Positions 29,023 to 37,647 of a stretch of 64,000 nucleotides of DNA are shown piece by piece. Under the pieces are notes generated by a model, which worked only from the letters and a program-made list of their open reading frames with translations, ran no database searches and was not told where the DNA came from. Numbering within the stretch: position 1 is the first letter of the stretch; the number at the start of each line of letters is the position of its first letter. Location of the stretch: NCBI GenBank assembly GCA_943846785.1, contig OX044367.1, positions 868,001-932,000 of the forward strand. The letters are read 5' to 3'. The stretch is from SCGC-AAA076-P13 sp905478035 (GTDB taxonomy: Bacteria; Pseudomonadota; Gammaproteobacteria; Magnimaribacterales; D2472). The position numbers and the translations under genes were made by a program.

Positions 29023-29065
29023 CAGGAGGGATGGCAGAGTCTGGTTTATTGTAACGGTCTTGAAA
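29023..29065 (+). repeat. Left attachment repeat: 5' half of tRNA-Ser
   Basis: 43 bp identical to 31196-31238. Starts two bases before the tRNA and ends just after the anticodon (CTTGAAA loop). After this point the sequence diverges (CGTCAAATC instead of ACCGTCG), so no T-arm or 3' acceptor strand exists here. Confidence 0.9.
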
Positions 29066-29175
29066 CGTCAAATCTATCCATTTACTACTTCTTATTACTC
29101 TTTAGATACCTAATTTATAAGCTTCATAACGAACGCTAAATCGTCTTAAAGTGTAATAAAAGATAAATCTACGCG

Positions 29176-29197
29176 TAATCTACGCATTTTCTACGCA
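29176..29197 (+). repeat. Inner repeat, left: probable integrase arm-site array
   Basis: 22 bp identical to 31103-31124, containing two CTACGCA units. A third unit, CTACGCG, lies just before (29169-29175), so the left end has three evenly spaced copies. Spaced short repeats just inside both element ends are typical of tyrosine-integrase arm binding sites. Confidence 0.75.
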
Positions 29198-29437
29198 TTG
29201 TTGAAATTACCTTAATCAAATATACAACTAACTAAGAATAGCTTGTCATTTCTAATTACCCATAGTCTATCTTGGCAAAGAACCTAGATGCTCTGAAGCT
29301 CTTGTTTATATAGTATAGGTTCTTCTGGAGTAATGCACTGAGCAGGTTGGATACTGCTTTCTTGTTGTAGAGCCAGAGGTTTGCTATTCGCCGTATTTAC
29401 GAGTTTTAGTCTTCTAGAGGTGGTAACTATTCCTACC
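29198..29437. other. Non-coding remnant within the element
   Basis: Together with the M16 trailer and left attachment region, this makes about 520 bp (28914-29437) without a credible gene. A 74-codon minus-strand frame (29284-29508) overlaps the hydrolase 3' end, has no recognisable content and no good ribosome site. It is probably decayed element sequence. Confidence 0.5.
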
Positions 29438-30424
29438 TTATCGAAGAGTAGGCAAGAGATTTGCCAATGCATCAAATGCGGAGTTCTTATATTTCGGATT
29501 AAATCCAACCATAACTTCTCCTTTAACAGCGCAACTCCTATAGGCGGATACTCTAGCTGCTGGATCAGAAAACTTTAAGTTAATATTATTTGGATCATAA
29601 ACTTTCTTGGTCACAGCGTTGAGTTTAAATTTACAATTATTCCAGCTATAGGCATCCGGATTCAGACGCAATGGATTGGGTCCATCAAATGAATGAAAGG
29701 AGCGAGGATAGAGTGTAATGTTAGCATTCCCACCACCACTATTAATCTCAGATACTAGCTCAACACAAGGTTCTGGTGGCACATAGTTATCCTCCTCCCC
29801 CATGTAAATTTGAAAGACATCACTGTCCCAGTCATTATTATCAGGCAAAGCTAAGCATCCTGGGTACCATAAGAGATAGCCTGCATATGAAGCCCCTGGT
29901 TTATTTAAAGCTTGTTGCAGCGGCACCCATGCATTGAAAAGAGCTGCTGTGCCACCCAAGCTCCAGCCTGCAGAATAAATTTTGGTGTTATCAAACCTTG
30001 GGTCATCCCATAATAGATTTAATGACATAGCCATTTCGTAAATCATTGTTTCGCTAGTAACATTCATCTGATTGCCGACTGTGCTATTGACTCCCCTAGA
30101 GTCAAAAGGATGCATAGCAAAAACTATAAAATCAGCTTGTCGCATTTGCTCGATGTACTGTAAATGATGCTCTCTCCAATTTGATGATCCGTGAGAGGCA
30201 ACAATTACAGGATAAGCCTGAGCTGCATTATAGTTATTGGGGAAATGTAGGACGCCAAAAACTTCTAAACTTTCTTGCTTGTTAAGATCATCATTAAAAA
30301 GATTTTCAATCCCTAAAATATTCTTTGAAGGGAACGAAATAGTTTCTTTTAGATATGATGTTGCATCCGCAGTTAGCCCTGAGCAACCAATAATTAAAAG
30401 GGGGATAAGTAATAGTTTTTTCAT
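29438..30424 (-). CDS. Putative lipoprotein, dienelactone hydrolase-like alpha/beta hydrolase
   Basis: 328 aa from the ATG at 30424, which follows GGGAGA by 4 nt; a longer frame from 30451 is less likely. N-terminus MKKLLLIPLLIIGCSG carries a lipobox (I-I-G-C). The core has VIVASHGSSNWREHH, the nucleophile elbow GWSLGG (S155), Asp in GEEDNYVP and His in SFHSFDGP, a complete triad. Predicted outer-membrane-anchored hydrolase. Cargo of the tRNA-Ser element, translationally coupled to the small membrane protein upstream. Confidence 0.78.
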   Translation of the reverse strand: MKKLLLIPLLIIGCSGLTADATSYLKETISFPSKNILGIENLFNDDLNKQESLEVFGVLHFPNNYNAAQAYPVIVASHGSSNWREHHLQYIEQMRQADFIVFAMHPFDSRGVNSTVGNQMNVTSETMIYEMAMSLNLLWDDPRFDNTKIYSAGWSLGGTAALFNAWVPLQQALNKPGASYAGYLLWYPGCLALPDNNDWDSDVFQIYMGEEDNYVPPEPCVELVSEINSGGGNANITLYPRSFHSFDGPNPLRLNPDAYSWNNCKFKLNAVTKKVYDPNNINLKFSDPAARVSAYRSCAVKGEVMVGFNPKYKNSAFDALANLLPTLR

Positions 30425-30630
30425 AATGTCTCCCATGGAAGCAATTTGCATTTACCTACCAACAAAACTCTAAACATCCAGCCAATAAGAATTGGAAAAC
30501 TAGATGCAATTAGATGAATAATTAACTCATCCTGACTTTGGTCTAAAAAAGAAAAAACAAGCATAAAACAAGTTGCAATTAATCCAATCCAATGAATAAC
30601 TAATCCAAGTCTACCCATAAATCCTGACAT
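30421..30630 (-). CDS. Small membrane protein, cargo of the element
   Basis: 69 aa with two hydrophobic helices (about residues 7-28 and 38-57). Its stop overlaps the hydrolase start (ATGA), a sign of coupling. No family recognised. It could help insert or anchor the hydrolase, but that is only inferred from coupling. Confidence 0.6.
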   Translation of the reverse strand: MSGFMGRLGLVIHWIGLIATCFMLVFSFLDQSQDELIIHLIASSFPILIGWMFRVLLVGKCKLLPWETL

Positions 30631-30702
30631 AACTCCTACTTATAAATACGGTTGACTTATCTTGCCATAATCTAGAAACAAAAAGAAATCGCAGCCTTCT
30701 AT

Positions 30703-31074
30703 TTGGTTTCTGAAATTAAAACTTATAGAACCTATTTGATTGAGTGGTTTCTACTTAACGAAAAGTTTAATACAGGTTGGTTTTTTCCTTACCTAATAGA
30801 TTCAGAGAAGAACACACCAATTACTTCTTGGTCGCAAAGAATGAAGAAGGTTTTTAAAGCCTGTGACATAGCTAATAGCCTTCATGGTCTAAGACATACC
30901 CATGCTTCTAATCTGCTCATGAAAGGCTTCCCATTGATTCAAGTAGCCAATAGATTGGGTCATGCTGATGCAAACATAACTCTTGGCATATATGCCCACA
31001 TGATTGAGCAAGAGCAGGTTGATATATCCTCATACTTGCCAACAATGGACATATCAAACGTTAAGGGTTCTTAA
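30703..31074 (+). pseudogene. Tyrosine recombinase (integrase), C-terminal remnant
   Basis: Only about 125-133 codons remain; the frame is open from 30676 after a TAG, with TTG at 30703 as the first usable start. The catalytic end of phage-type integrases is clear: HGLRHTHASNLL (His/Arg box), NRLGHADANITL (second His) and IYAHM (nucleophile Tyr). The DNA-binding N-terminal domain and the first catalytic Arg are missing. It lies 124 bp before the intact tRNA-Ser, the usual place for the integrase of a tRNA-targeting element. Confidence 0.8.
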
Positions 31075-31102
31075 ATCGTTTATGCGTGGAATTAATGGCA
31101 AA

Positions 31103-31124
31103 TAATCTACGCATTTTCTACGCA
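31103..31124 (+). repeat. Inner repeat, right: probable integrase arm site
   Basis: Second copy of the 22-bp CTACGCA-based repeat at 29176-29197. A further related TATGCGTGG lies at 31081-31089. The ATTGTTGAAA that follows the left copy also occurs 27 bp after this copy. Confidence 0.75.
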
Positions 31125-31151
31125 CCACCTATTTTGACCCTTTTCAAACGA

Positions 31152-31180
31152 TTGTTGAAAACCTTTGAAAACTATATACA
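31152..31180 (+). promoter_or_regulatory. Candidate promoter of intact tRNA-Ser, carried by the element
   Basis: TTGTTG and TATACA spaced by 17 nt, ending 17 nt before the tRNA. Because the element brought this upstream sequence, it would have replaced the original tRNA promoter. Confidence 0.45.
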
Positions 31181-31195
31181 ATAAGCGTTCGCAAT

Positions 31196-31238
31196 CAGGA
31201 GGGATGGCAGAGTCTGGTTTATTGTAACGGTCTTGAAA
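31196..31238 (+). repeat. Right attachment repeat, forming the 5' half of the working tRNA-Ser
   Basis: Identical to 29023-29065. Here the repeat continues into the anticodon stem, long variable arm, T-arm and acceptor, so the functional gene is a hybrid of element 5' half and chromosomal 3' half. Confidence 0.88.
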
Positions 31239-31289
31239 ACCGTCGTGCCTTCATCGGCACCGTGGGTTCGAATCCCACTCCCTCCGCCA
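31198..31289 (+). tRNA. tRNA-Ser(UGA)
   Basis: 92 nt including encoded CCA. Acceptor strands GGAGGGA and TCCCTCC pair fully. The anticodon stem ACGGT/ACCGT closes the loop CTTGAAA with anticodon TGA. The long variable arm (GTGCC..GGCAC) is the class II mark of tRNA-Ser, and GGTTCGAATCC is the T-arm. It is the insertion target of the adjacent element. Confidence 0.97.
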
Positions 31290-31306
31290 CTATATGAGCA
31301 AAAACT

Positions 31307-31723
31307 ATGACCTCAAATAAAGATCTAGCAGATAGTTTTAAAGAAATTCCACCATTTTTAGATATTCTTGGTTTTAAAGGTGCAAAACTTCTTGATGATG
31401 ACTCCTTTGTGTGTGATTTTTCTCCTTCTGAAGACTTAACACATTCTAATGGAATGATAGTTCAAGGCGGTTTTGTTACAGGTATGCTAGATGCTTGCAT
31501 GGCACAATTTATTATCTATAAATATCAAGGACAAAAAATTCCATTAACACTTGATATAGATGTTAAATTTTTTATGCCTTGTGCTCCAGGAGATGTAAGA
31601 GCTATTTCTAAAATTATAAAAGAAGGAAAATCTATTTCTTTTACTGAAGCAAAACTCTATCAAAATGATAATTTGATAGCTATTTCAACAGCTACAAATA
31701 AAATAGTACCTACTAAAATTTAA
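31307..31723 (+). CDS. PaaI-type hotdog thioesterase
   Basis: 138 aa, one hotdog domain. THSNGMIVQGGFVTGMLDACM contains the Asn and acidic residues of PaaI-like acyl-CoA thioesterases, followed by TLDIDVKFFMPC on the central strand. Cytoplasmic. First gene of a tight run with DUF3089, an alpha/beta hydrolase and a GPH symporter, starting 17 nt after the tRNA. Confidence 0.8.
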   Translation: MTSNKDLADSFKEIPPFLDILGFKGAKLLDDDSFVCDFSPSEDLTHSNGMIVQGGFVTGMLDACMAQFIIYKYQGQKIPLTLDIDVKFFMPCAPGDVRAISKIIKEGKSISFTEAKLYQNDNLIAISTATNKIVPTKI

Positions 31724-31737
31724 TATATAATTTTTCA

Positions 31738-32835
31738 ATGAATGAAGAAAAATTACATAATTGGCTAGAGCTAGTAAAACCAATATCTTCATTTGAAGAT
31801 TGTTCCATTCCTGATAAACCTGATTATTCAAATTTAAATAATTGGGCCGCTTATCCCGAGAAAAATGCACAACAATTTTATCTACCAGATCAAAATTTAA
31901 CTCTTAATAAATCTCATAATGATGTAGATGTTTTTTATATACATCCTACTGGTTTTTTTGAAAAAGTCTGGAATTCTAATATGGATAAAACTAGAAGTGC
32001 ATTCGAAAGAACAGAAATGATGTTAGGGAATCAGGTATCTGCTTTTAATGACTCGTGTAATATATATGCGCCAGAATATAGACAAGCAACCTATTATTCA
32101 TTTTTTGCTAAAGATAAAGATGGAACTAAGGCATTAGATTTAGCATATGAAGATGTTGAAAGTTCCTTCGATTACTTTATAGAGAACTTAAATGACAATA
32201 AACCTTTTATTTTAATGGGACATAGTCAGGGGGCTCTTCATTCACATAGGCTAATTGTTAACAAGATTCAAGGGACTGAACTTCAAAAAAGGTTTATATG
32301 TGCTTATGCAATAGGATATATGATTCCAGAAAAACACTACGATAGTATGTTTACATTAATACCTGCATCACAATCAGCAATAGATACTAATTGTATTATC
32401 AGCTGGTCAACTGTTGTTGAAGGATTCAAAAGAGAAAGAGAAAAAACTGTTTTTTGGACACCATCAGGATGGTCCACTGAACTCATGAAGCAGAAGATAG
32501 TTAGTATTAATCCATTTTCATGGCAGGATAATAATGATTGGGAAGAGGCTCCTGTGAATCATAGCTCTGTGATTACAAAATCTCCAAATTTTGATTTCGC
32601 CGATCGTTTATCTATTAATCATTCTGGTGCTAAAAAGAGTCTAGCCTATGCACGAGAGCAAAGGTTCTCTACTAGAAGAAATCCAGATAATGGATTGATT
32701 GAAACAAGAGGACCATTAGTTGAGAAAATGAGAAAAATGGCTACCTTTACTGGTGATCTTCATAGTTATGATGTCATGTTATTTTGGGGTTGTTTTAGAG
32801 AGAATATTAAGGATAGAATAAATGCGTTTCTCTAG
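31738..32835 (+). CDS. DUF3089 domain alpha/beta hydrolase-like protein
   Basis: 365 aa. DVDVFYIHPTGFF, NIYAPEYRQATYYSFF and LMGHSQGALHSHRLI match the DUF3089 family, which has an alpha/beta hydrolase fold with Ser in GHSQG. No signal peptide. Substrate unknown. Its stop lies 14 nt inside the next gene, indicating an operon. Confidence 0.82.
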   Translation: MNEEKLHNWLELVKPISSFEDCSIPDKPDYSNLNNWAAYPEKNAQQFYLPDQNLTLNKSHNDVDVFYIHPTGFFEKVWNSNMDKTRSAFERTEMMLGNQVSAFNDSCNIYAPEYRQATYYSFFAKDKDGTKALDLAYEDVESSFDYFIENLNDNKPFILMGHSQGALHSHRLIVNKIQGTELQKRFICAYAIGYMIPEKHYDSMFTLIPASQSAIDTNCIISWSTVVEGFKREREKTVFWTPSGWSTELMKQKIVSINPFSWQDNNDWEEAPVNHSSVITKSPNFDFADRLSINHSGAKKSLAYAREQRFSTRRNPDNGLIETRGPLVEKMRKMATFTGDLHSYDVMLFWGCFRENIKDRINAFL

Positions 32836-33802
32836 CATTTTATTTTTATTATTAATGACATTATCTTTAGATATGCACACTTTTGAAGAAGGTTTTGTAT
32901 ATAACGATGATATAAAAATTGCATATAGAGACTATGGGCCAAAAGATGGTGAGCCTATTCTTCTTGTTCAAGGTTTGGGTGGACAGCTAATTAACTGGCC
33001 TGATCACTTGCTTGAATTTTTAATTAGTAATAATTTCAGACCAATTGTTTTTGATAATCGTGATACAGGATTATCATCACGTTATAAGACTGAGCTATTT
33101 GAAGAGAAAAATAGATCAAAAACTATTAATTCAACCTATATTAAATATTTTTTAAGATTACCTATTAATCCACCATATGATTTAGATGATATGGCTAATG
33201 ACTCGATAATTATTCTGGATAAATTAAATATTGATAAAGCTCACCTTTTAGGTATGTCTATGGGTGGAATGATTGCACAAATTATTGCTGCTAATCATCC
33301 AGATCGTTTTAATACCTTTACTCTTATAGCATCATCAACTTCTGCGCCAAGTCCATTTAATGGCCCTACAAGAGATGTGAGAAGGTTATTAATGAAAAGA
33401 TCTAATAACCCTAATTCAACTATGGATGAGCGAATAGACAGAAGTAAAAAGATATTTGCTTTAATAGGTCTTGAAGGTTATGACCTTGATACTCAGGAAT
33501 TTTATGATAAATCTGTTGAATCTATTAAAAGAGCAGGGCCTGATGATACAGGATTTAGTAGACAAATAATGGCAATACTTGGATCAAAAAATCGTATTAA
33601 AAAAGTAAAAACAATAAAGGTAGATACCCTTATTATTCATGGACAAGATGACCCTCTTATCAAAGTTAAAAATGCCCATAAAGCCCATAGATTGATATCA
33701 AATAGTGAGTTAATTATTATCAATGAAATGAGGCATCTTATTGAACCGCCTGTTTTTGATCAATTTAAAGATCAATTACTAATGCATTTACAGAGCAGTT
33801 AA
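32822..33802 (+). CDS. Secreted alpha/beta hydrolase
   Basis: 326 aa with an N-terminal signal-like helix (FSSILFLLLMTLSLDMHT). Features are VQGLGGQLINWPDHL, FDNRDTGLSS, the nucleophile elbow GMSMGGMIAQ, Asp in IHGQDDPL and His in EMRHLIEP. It resembles the aclacinomycin methylesterase/TAP-like hydrolases. Probably periplasmic. It overlaps DUF3089 by 14 nt and abuts the symporter gene. Confidence 0.82.
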   Translation: MRFSSILFLLLMTLSLDMHTFEEGFVYNDDIKIAYRDYGPKDGEPILLVQGLGGQLINWPDHLLEFLISNNFRPIVFDNRDTGLSSRYKTELFEEKNRSKTINSTYIKYFLRLPINPPYDLDDMANDSIIILDKLNIDKAHLLGMSMGGMIAQIIAANHPDRFNTFTLIASSTSAPSPFNGPTRDVRRLLMKRSNNPNSTMDERIDRSKKIFALIGLEGYDLDTQEFYDKSVESIKRAGPDDTGFSRQIMAILGSKNRIKKVKTIKVDTLIIHGQDDPLIKVKNAHKAHRLISNSELIIINEMRHLIEPPVFDQFKDQLLMHLQSS

Positions 33803-35197
33803 ATGTTATCAAATAGTTTTAAATTCAATTATTCCATTGGAGCAGTTGCTAATGGAATTAAAACTGACATGTTTACATTTTTTTTACTCTTCTTTTATGC
33901 AAGAGTTATAGGCTTAGATCCAATTTTAGCTTCATTAGCAATAGGAATAGCTCTTATTGTTGATTCGGTAACCGACCCTGTCATGGGCGCCATTTCTGAT
34001 AGAACTAATTCTAAATATGGCAGAAGACATCCTTATATGTTTGTTTCCTTTATACCAGTATCAATTTTTTATGTTTTACTTTTCACTCCAACATCTGAAT
34101 GGGATCTTTCACAATCTCAGCTTTTTTGGTGGATGTTTGTCTGTGCTTCTTTAACAAGAATTGGCATGACTTTATTTGAGGTTCCTCACAGATCATTTGG
34201 AGCAGAAATCACAAAGAACTATGAAGAAAGAACAAAATTATTTTCTTGGAGAGAATTATTTGCCTGGACAGCTGGTATAAGTAATGCATTCTTAGGTTAT
34301 TTTATATTTTTTAAATCAACCCCTGAATACCCATTAGGACAACTTAACCCTGAAGCATATTTCCCATTAGCAATAACTGGTGGAATTATTATGGTTATAA
34401 GTATTCTCTTCTCATCCATAAGAACAAAATCTAATATAAAAAATTTATCTACTTGGTCTGGATCCACATCTTTACCTCAAATATTTTCTGAATTAAAAAT
34501 AGCAGTAACCAATAAATCATTTATTTTATTCTTTTTAGGTAGTCTTACTTTATCTATTTCTTGGGGATTGCTTAACTCATTAACACTATTTATTAATACT
34601 GATTTTTGGGGCCTTAGAGGAGACCAGTTAGGAATTTTTCTCTTTGTTTATTTTCCAGCAGCATTCTTAGCATTTTCTATAACCCCTAGTCTGGTATCTA
34701 AATTTGGTAAAAGAAAGTTTGTTCTTCTATGTCTTCTGGGCGTAGCACTAGCCAGCCCAATGGCTTTTATATTTTATAATCTTGGATTAACACCAGAGAA
34801 GGGAACTACCAACTTAGTTCTATTTCTTTGTATACCACTTATTTTTTTATCTACTTTGAGTATTGCAGGAAACATGGCAAGAGACTCAATGATAGGCGAT
34901 ATTGCAGATGAAGTTGATCTTCAAAGCGGAAAGAGACAAGAAGGTGTCTTGTATTCTGCAGTTTCGTTTGTTCAAAAGGTAAATACTGCAATTGGTGCCT
35001 TAACTGGTGGAATTGCCCTATGGATCTTCAATATCTCAAAAGAAACACCCACAGATGACCAAGCATATTCTTTATTTTTTGTTCAGGGTATAGTGGGGCC
35101 TATCTTGCTAGTAATTCCGCTGTTATTTTTTTATTTTTATTCTCTTGATAAGAAACGTCATTCAGAAATATTAGAGCAAATTAAAAATAGAGCTTAG
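33803..35197 (+). CDS. GPH-type (MelB-like) MFS symporter
   Basis: 464 aa with 12 helices. The N-terminal FFLLFFYARVIGLDP, DSVTDPVMGAISDRT and KYGRRHPYM motifs are those of the glycoside-pentoside-hexuronide:cation symporters. Expected to import a sugar or sugar-like compound, perhaps a product of the neighbouring hydrolases. Starts directly after the preceding stop. Its stop interlocks (TTAG) with the convergent DUF349 gene. Confidence 0.88.
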   Translation: MLSNSFKFNYSIGAVANGIKTDMFTFFLLFFYARVIGLDPILASLAIGIALIVDSVTDPVMGAISDRTNSKYGRRHPYMFVSFIPVSIFYVLLFTPTSEWDLSQSQLFWWMFVCASLTRIGMTLFEVPHRSFGAEITKNYEERTKLFSWRELFAWTAGISNAFLGYFIFFKSTPEYPLGQLNPEAYFPLAITGGIIMVISILFSSIRTKSNIKNLSTWSGSTSLPQIFSELKIAVTNKSFILFFLGSLTLSISWGLLNSLTLFINTDFWGLRGDQLGIFLFVYFPAAFLAFSITPSLVSKFGKRKFVLLCLLGVALASPMAFIFYNLGLTPEKGTTNLVLFLCIPLIFLSTLSIAGNMARDSMIGDIADEVDLQSGKRQEGVLYSAVSFVQKVNTAIGALTGGIALWIFNISKETPTDDQAYSLFFVQGIVGPILLVIPLLFFYFYSLDKKRHSEILEQIKNRA

Positions 35198-36621
35198 TTA
35201 GATAAAATATTCCCAATTGATTTAGTAATTCTTTTCCACAAGGTTTTATCTGCAGCAGAAGTATCCTTTGATGATAGATTCTCAAAAAAATGAATTAACA
35301 AATCATCAAGGGACTCTAAGTTAGCAGAACTTTTATTAAATTTACTAGTTAACATCTCTAATTGAATTGATTGTCTTAAATCAGAGTCTTTCTTTAAAGA
35401 ATCTATACCTGCCATTATCTCTAATTTAATGCATACATATTGCAGTTGAGCATTATCAGACTTAGATGTTTTTAACTTAGATACTTTTGACGCTATTGAT
35501 TTTGGAAGGTCTAAAGTATCAAATTCTTGTTTACTAAAAGCTTCAAACAAATTTAAGTATGAATCAATTTTTTCAGCTTTATTTTTATTCTCTTGTTCGA
35601 TCTTTTTATCCTTTATTGCTGTTCTCAATAATGAATATTCTTTTGTTTTTGATATATTTGATAAGTTCTGCATTTCATTAGATGCTTCTTTTGTTGATAT
35701 TTCATCTTTTTTAATTTTGCCAAGTAACTCTTTTGCAATCACTAGCTCTGCATCTAATACTTCTTTTTTTGCGTTAAATAACCTATCAGCTGATTTATTA
35801 AATTTATCCCATAACTTATTATCATGCTTACGACCAGCAGATCCTGCTTTTTTCCATTCATTCTTAAGATCATTAAATTTTTTAATATTTAAGTCTCCAT
35901 CCTCACCATCAATAGCATCTACCTTGGATATTAAAGATTCTTTAATAGCAATAACATTGGATTCTTGTTTTTTAATATAATCATTTATGGGTTTCTTTGA
36001 CTCAAAATATGCAGACTTGAGTTTATTCAAGTCTTTATCTAAAACTGGTGCAAACTTTTGCCATTGATCAAAAGTACCTCTCATATATTGTATTAGTGTT
36101 CTAACATCAGGCCAGTTAGAAGAGTTCTCGCTTACGTATATATTAATTTCCTCAATTATCTTGAATCTTTGGTTGGCATTATTTACTTTAATTGCTTTAA
36201 GTTCATCAAAATATTCACTGCAAGGTTCCCAGCCCTTATTGCACAGTTCATTAAATTTTGACCATTGTTCTCTTGATGCTGGTCTACTAGATAGATCTAG
36301 AAGTTGCCATTTAGCCTGAAGGTCGTGTATTCGATGTGCTTGTTTTTTTGGGTCTTCAAGTGGGTTTGTAATGATATCTGTAATTTCAGTTATCAATTCT
36401 TCACGTTTCGGATTGGTTGCAAATGATGACATTTCATCAAAATATCTTGATTGGCCAATCGCAAAGTTGAGTTTATGCTTTAGTGCATTAGGTACCTTCT
36501 TAAAAGTTTTAGTTTTTGATATGACATCTCTAACTATCTTCTGAGCATTCTTAATTGATCCATCAGAAAAAAGCTTTTCAGCTTTTTCTAACTGTTTAAA
36601 TAAATCTTGACTAGTTTCCAC
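35194..36621 (-). CDS. DUF349 domain protein
   Basis: 475 aa, Lys/Asp/Glu rich and nearly all helical. At least three repeats of the W-x-x-x-x-x-x-x-W/L pattern of DUF349 are visible (FDQWQKFAPVLDKDL, LKNEWKKAGSAGRK, KWQLLDLSSRPASREQW). These three-helix repeats form elongated coiled bundles of unknown function. Divergent from trpS with 33 bp between the two starts. Confidence 0.78.
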   Translation of the reverse strand: METSQDLFKQLEKAEKLFSDGSIKNAQKIVRDVISKTKTFKKVPNALKHKLNFAIGQSRYFDEMSSFATNPKREELITEITDIITNPLEDPKKQAHRIHDLQAKWQLLDLSSRPASREQWSKFNELCNKGWEPCSEYFDELKAIKVNNANQRFKIIEEINIYVSENSSNWPDVRTLIQYMRGTFDQWQKFAPVLDKDLNKLKSAYFESKKPINDYIKKQESNVIAIKESLISKVDAIDGEDGDLNIKKFNDLKNEWKKAGSAGRKHDNKLWDKFNKSADRLFNAKKEVLDAELVIAKELLGKIKKDEISTKEASNEMQNLSNISKTKEYSLLRTAIKDKKIEQENKNKAEKIDSYLNLFEAFSKQEFDTLDLPKSIASKVSKLKTSKSDNAQLQYVCIKLEIMAGIDSLKKDSDLRQSIQLEMLTSKFNKSSANLESLDDLLIHFFENLSSKDTSAADKTLWKRITKSIGNILSN

Positions 36622-36654
36622 AATAATCTCTTTTGATGTTTATAATTATACTAA

Positions 36655-37647
36655 ATGAAAAAGCGAATTCTAACAGGTATTACGACAACTGGTACTCCTC
36701 ATATTGGAAATTATTTAGGAGCCATTAAGCCAGCCATAAAAATGGCCAGTGAATACGATGAATCATTTTATTTTTTAGCAGATTATCATGCAATCATAAA
36801 AAATTCTAATAGTAATGAAATTGGTGATTCGGTTAAAAATGTAGCATTGGCCTGGATAGCATCAGGTCTTGATGTTGAAAAGTCATTTTTTTATAGGCAA
36901 TCAGATGTACCAGAGATTCTTGAATTAAGTTGGATTTTAAATTGCGTTACAGCTAAGGGCTTGATGAATAGATCTCATGCATATAAAGCCGCTACAGCAT
37001 TAAATACAATAGATGAAGACAAGGGTATCACTATGGGTTTATTTTCATATCCTGTATTAATGGCAGCTGATATATTAATGTTCAATGCTACTCATGTTCC
37101 TGTTGGCGCTGATCAAAATCAACATATTGAGATGACAAGAGATATTGCAGCTCGTTTTAATCACACTTATAAAAAAACTTTTGAATTGCCTGAGGCAATT
37201 ATTGAATCTGAAAAGGATGTTGTTCTTGGGATTGATGGAAGAAAAATGAGTAAGTCATATGGAAATATCATTCCTTTATTATCTACTGAGAAGGTGCTTA
37301 AGAAATCTATAGCTAAAATTGTTACTAATTCATTAGAGCCTGGGGAGCCTAAGTCTACTGATGGCTGTTCTGTGTATTCACTTTATGCTCATTTTTCAAC
37401 TAAAGAAGAGTTGCTAGAACTCGCTGATGACTACAAAAATGGTATCTCATGGGGAGATGCTAAAAATAAATTATTTAGTTTAGTTAATTCTGAAATCACT
37501 CCAATTAGAGAAAGATATGAAGAGTTTTCAAATGATAGTAAGTATATAAATGATTTATTACAAGAAGGCGCCACTAGAACAAGAATTCTAGCTAAGGAAA
37601 AGATTAATGTAGTTAGAGACCTAATTGGTATAAAGACTATTTCTTAA
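36655..37647 (+). CDS. trpS: Tryptophanyl-tRNA synthetase
   Basis: 330 aa, class I. The HIGH-equivalent is TGTPHIGNYLGA near residue 15 and the KMSKS motif is in GRKMSKSYGN near residue 200. The 170-HVPVGADQNQHIEM segment holds the tryptophan site. Charges tRNA-Trp. First gene of an uninterrupted 14-kb same-strand array; its stop overlaps the next start by one base (TAATG). Confidence 0.96.
   Translation: MKKRILTGITTTGTPHIGNYLGAIKPAIKMASEYDESFYFLADYHAIIKNSNSNEIGDSVKNVALAWIASGLDVEKSFFYRQSDVPEILELSWILNCVTAKGLMNRSHAYKAATALNTIDEDKGITMGLFSYPVLMAADILMFNATHVPVGADQNQHIEMTRDIAARFNHTYKKTFELPEAIIESEKDVVLGIDGRKMSKSYGNIIPLLSTEKVLKKSIAKIVTNSLEPGEPKSTDGCSVYSLYAHFSTKEELLELADDYKNGISWGDAKNKLFSLVNSEITPIRERYEEFSNDSKYINDLLQEGATRTRILAKEKINVVRDLIGIKTIS

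Larger units (their letters stand above)
29023..31238. mobile_element. Decayed integrative element inserted in a tRNA-Ser(UGA) gene
   Basis: 2.2-kb segment flanked by 43-bp perfect direct repeats that cover the 5' half of tRNA-Ser up to the anticodon loop. Inside each end lies the same 22-bp repeat built on CTACGCA, placed like integrase arm sites. Contents are a lipoprotein-type hydrolase, a small membrane protein and the C-terminal third of a tyrosine integrase next to the right end. The integrase lacks its N-terminal domains, so the element cannot move unaided. Removing it would rejoin the left tRNA half and promoter to the right 3' half. Confidence 0.8.

Noticed and set aside
29023..29070. 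A second tRNA-Ser gene at the left end
   Set aside because: The match stops at the anticodon loop. There is no variable arm, T-arm or acceptor 3' strand, so it is a truncated copy.
29284..29508. 74-codon minus-strand frame as a gene
   Set aside because: It overlaps the hydrolase 3' end in another frame, shows no family features, and lies in element remnant sequence.
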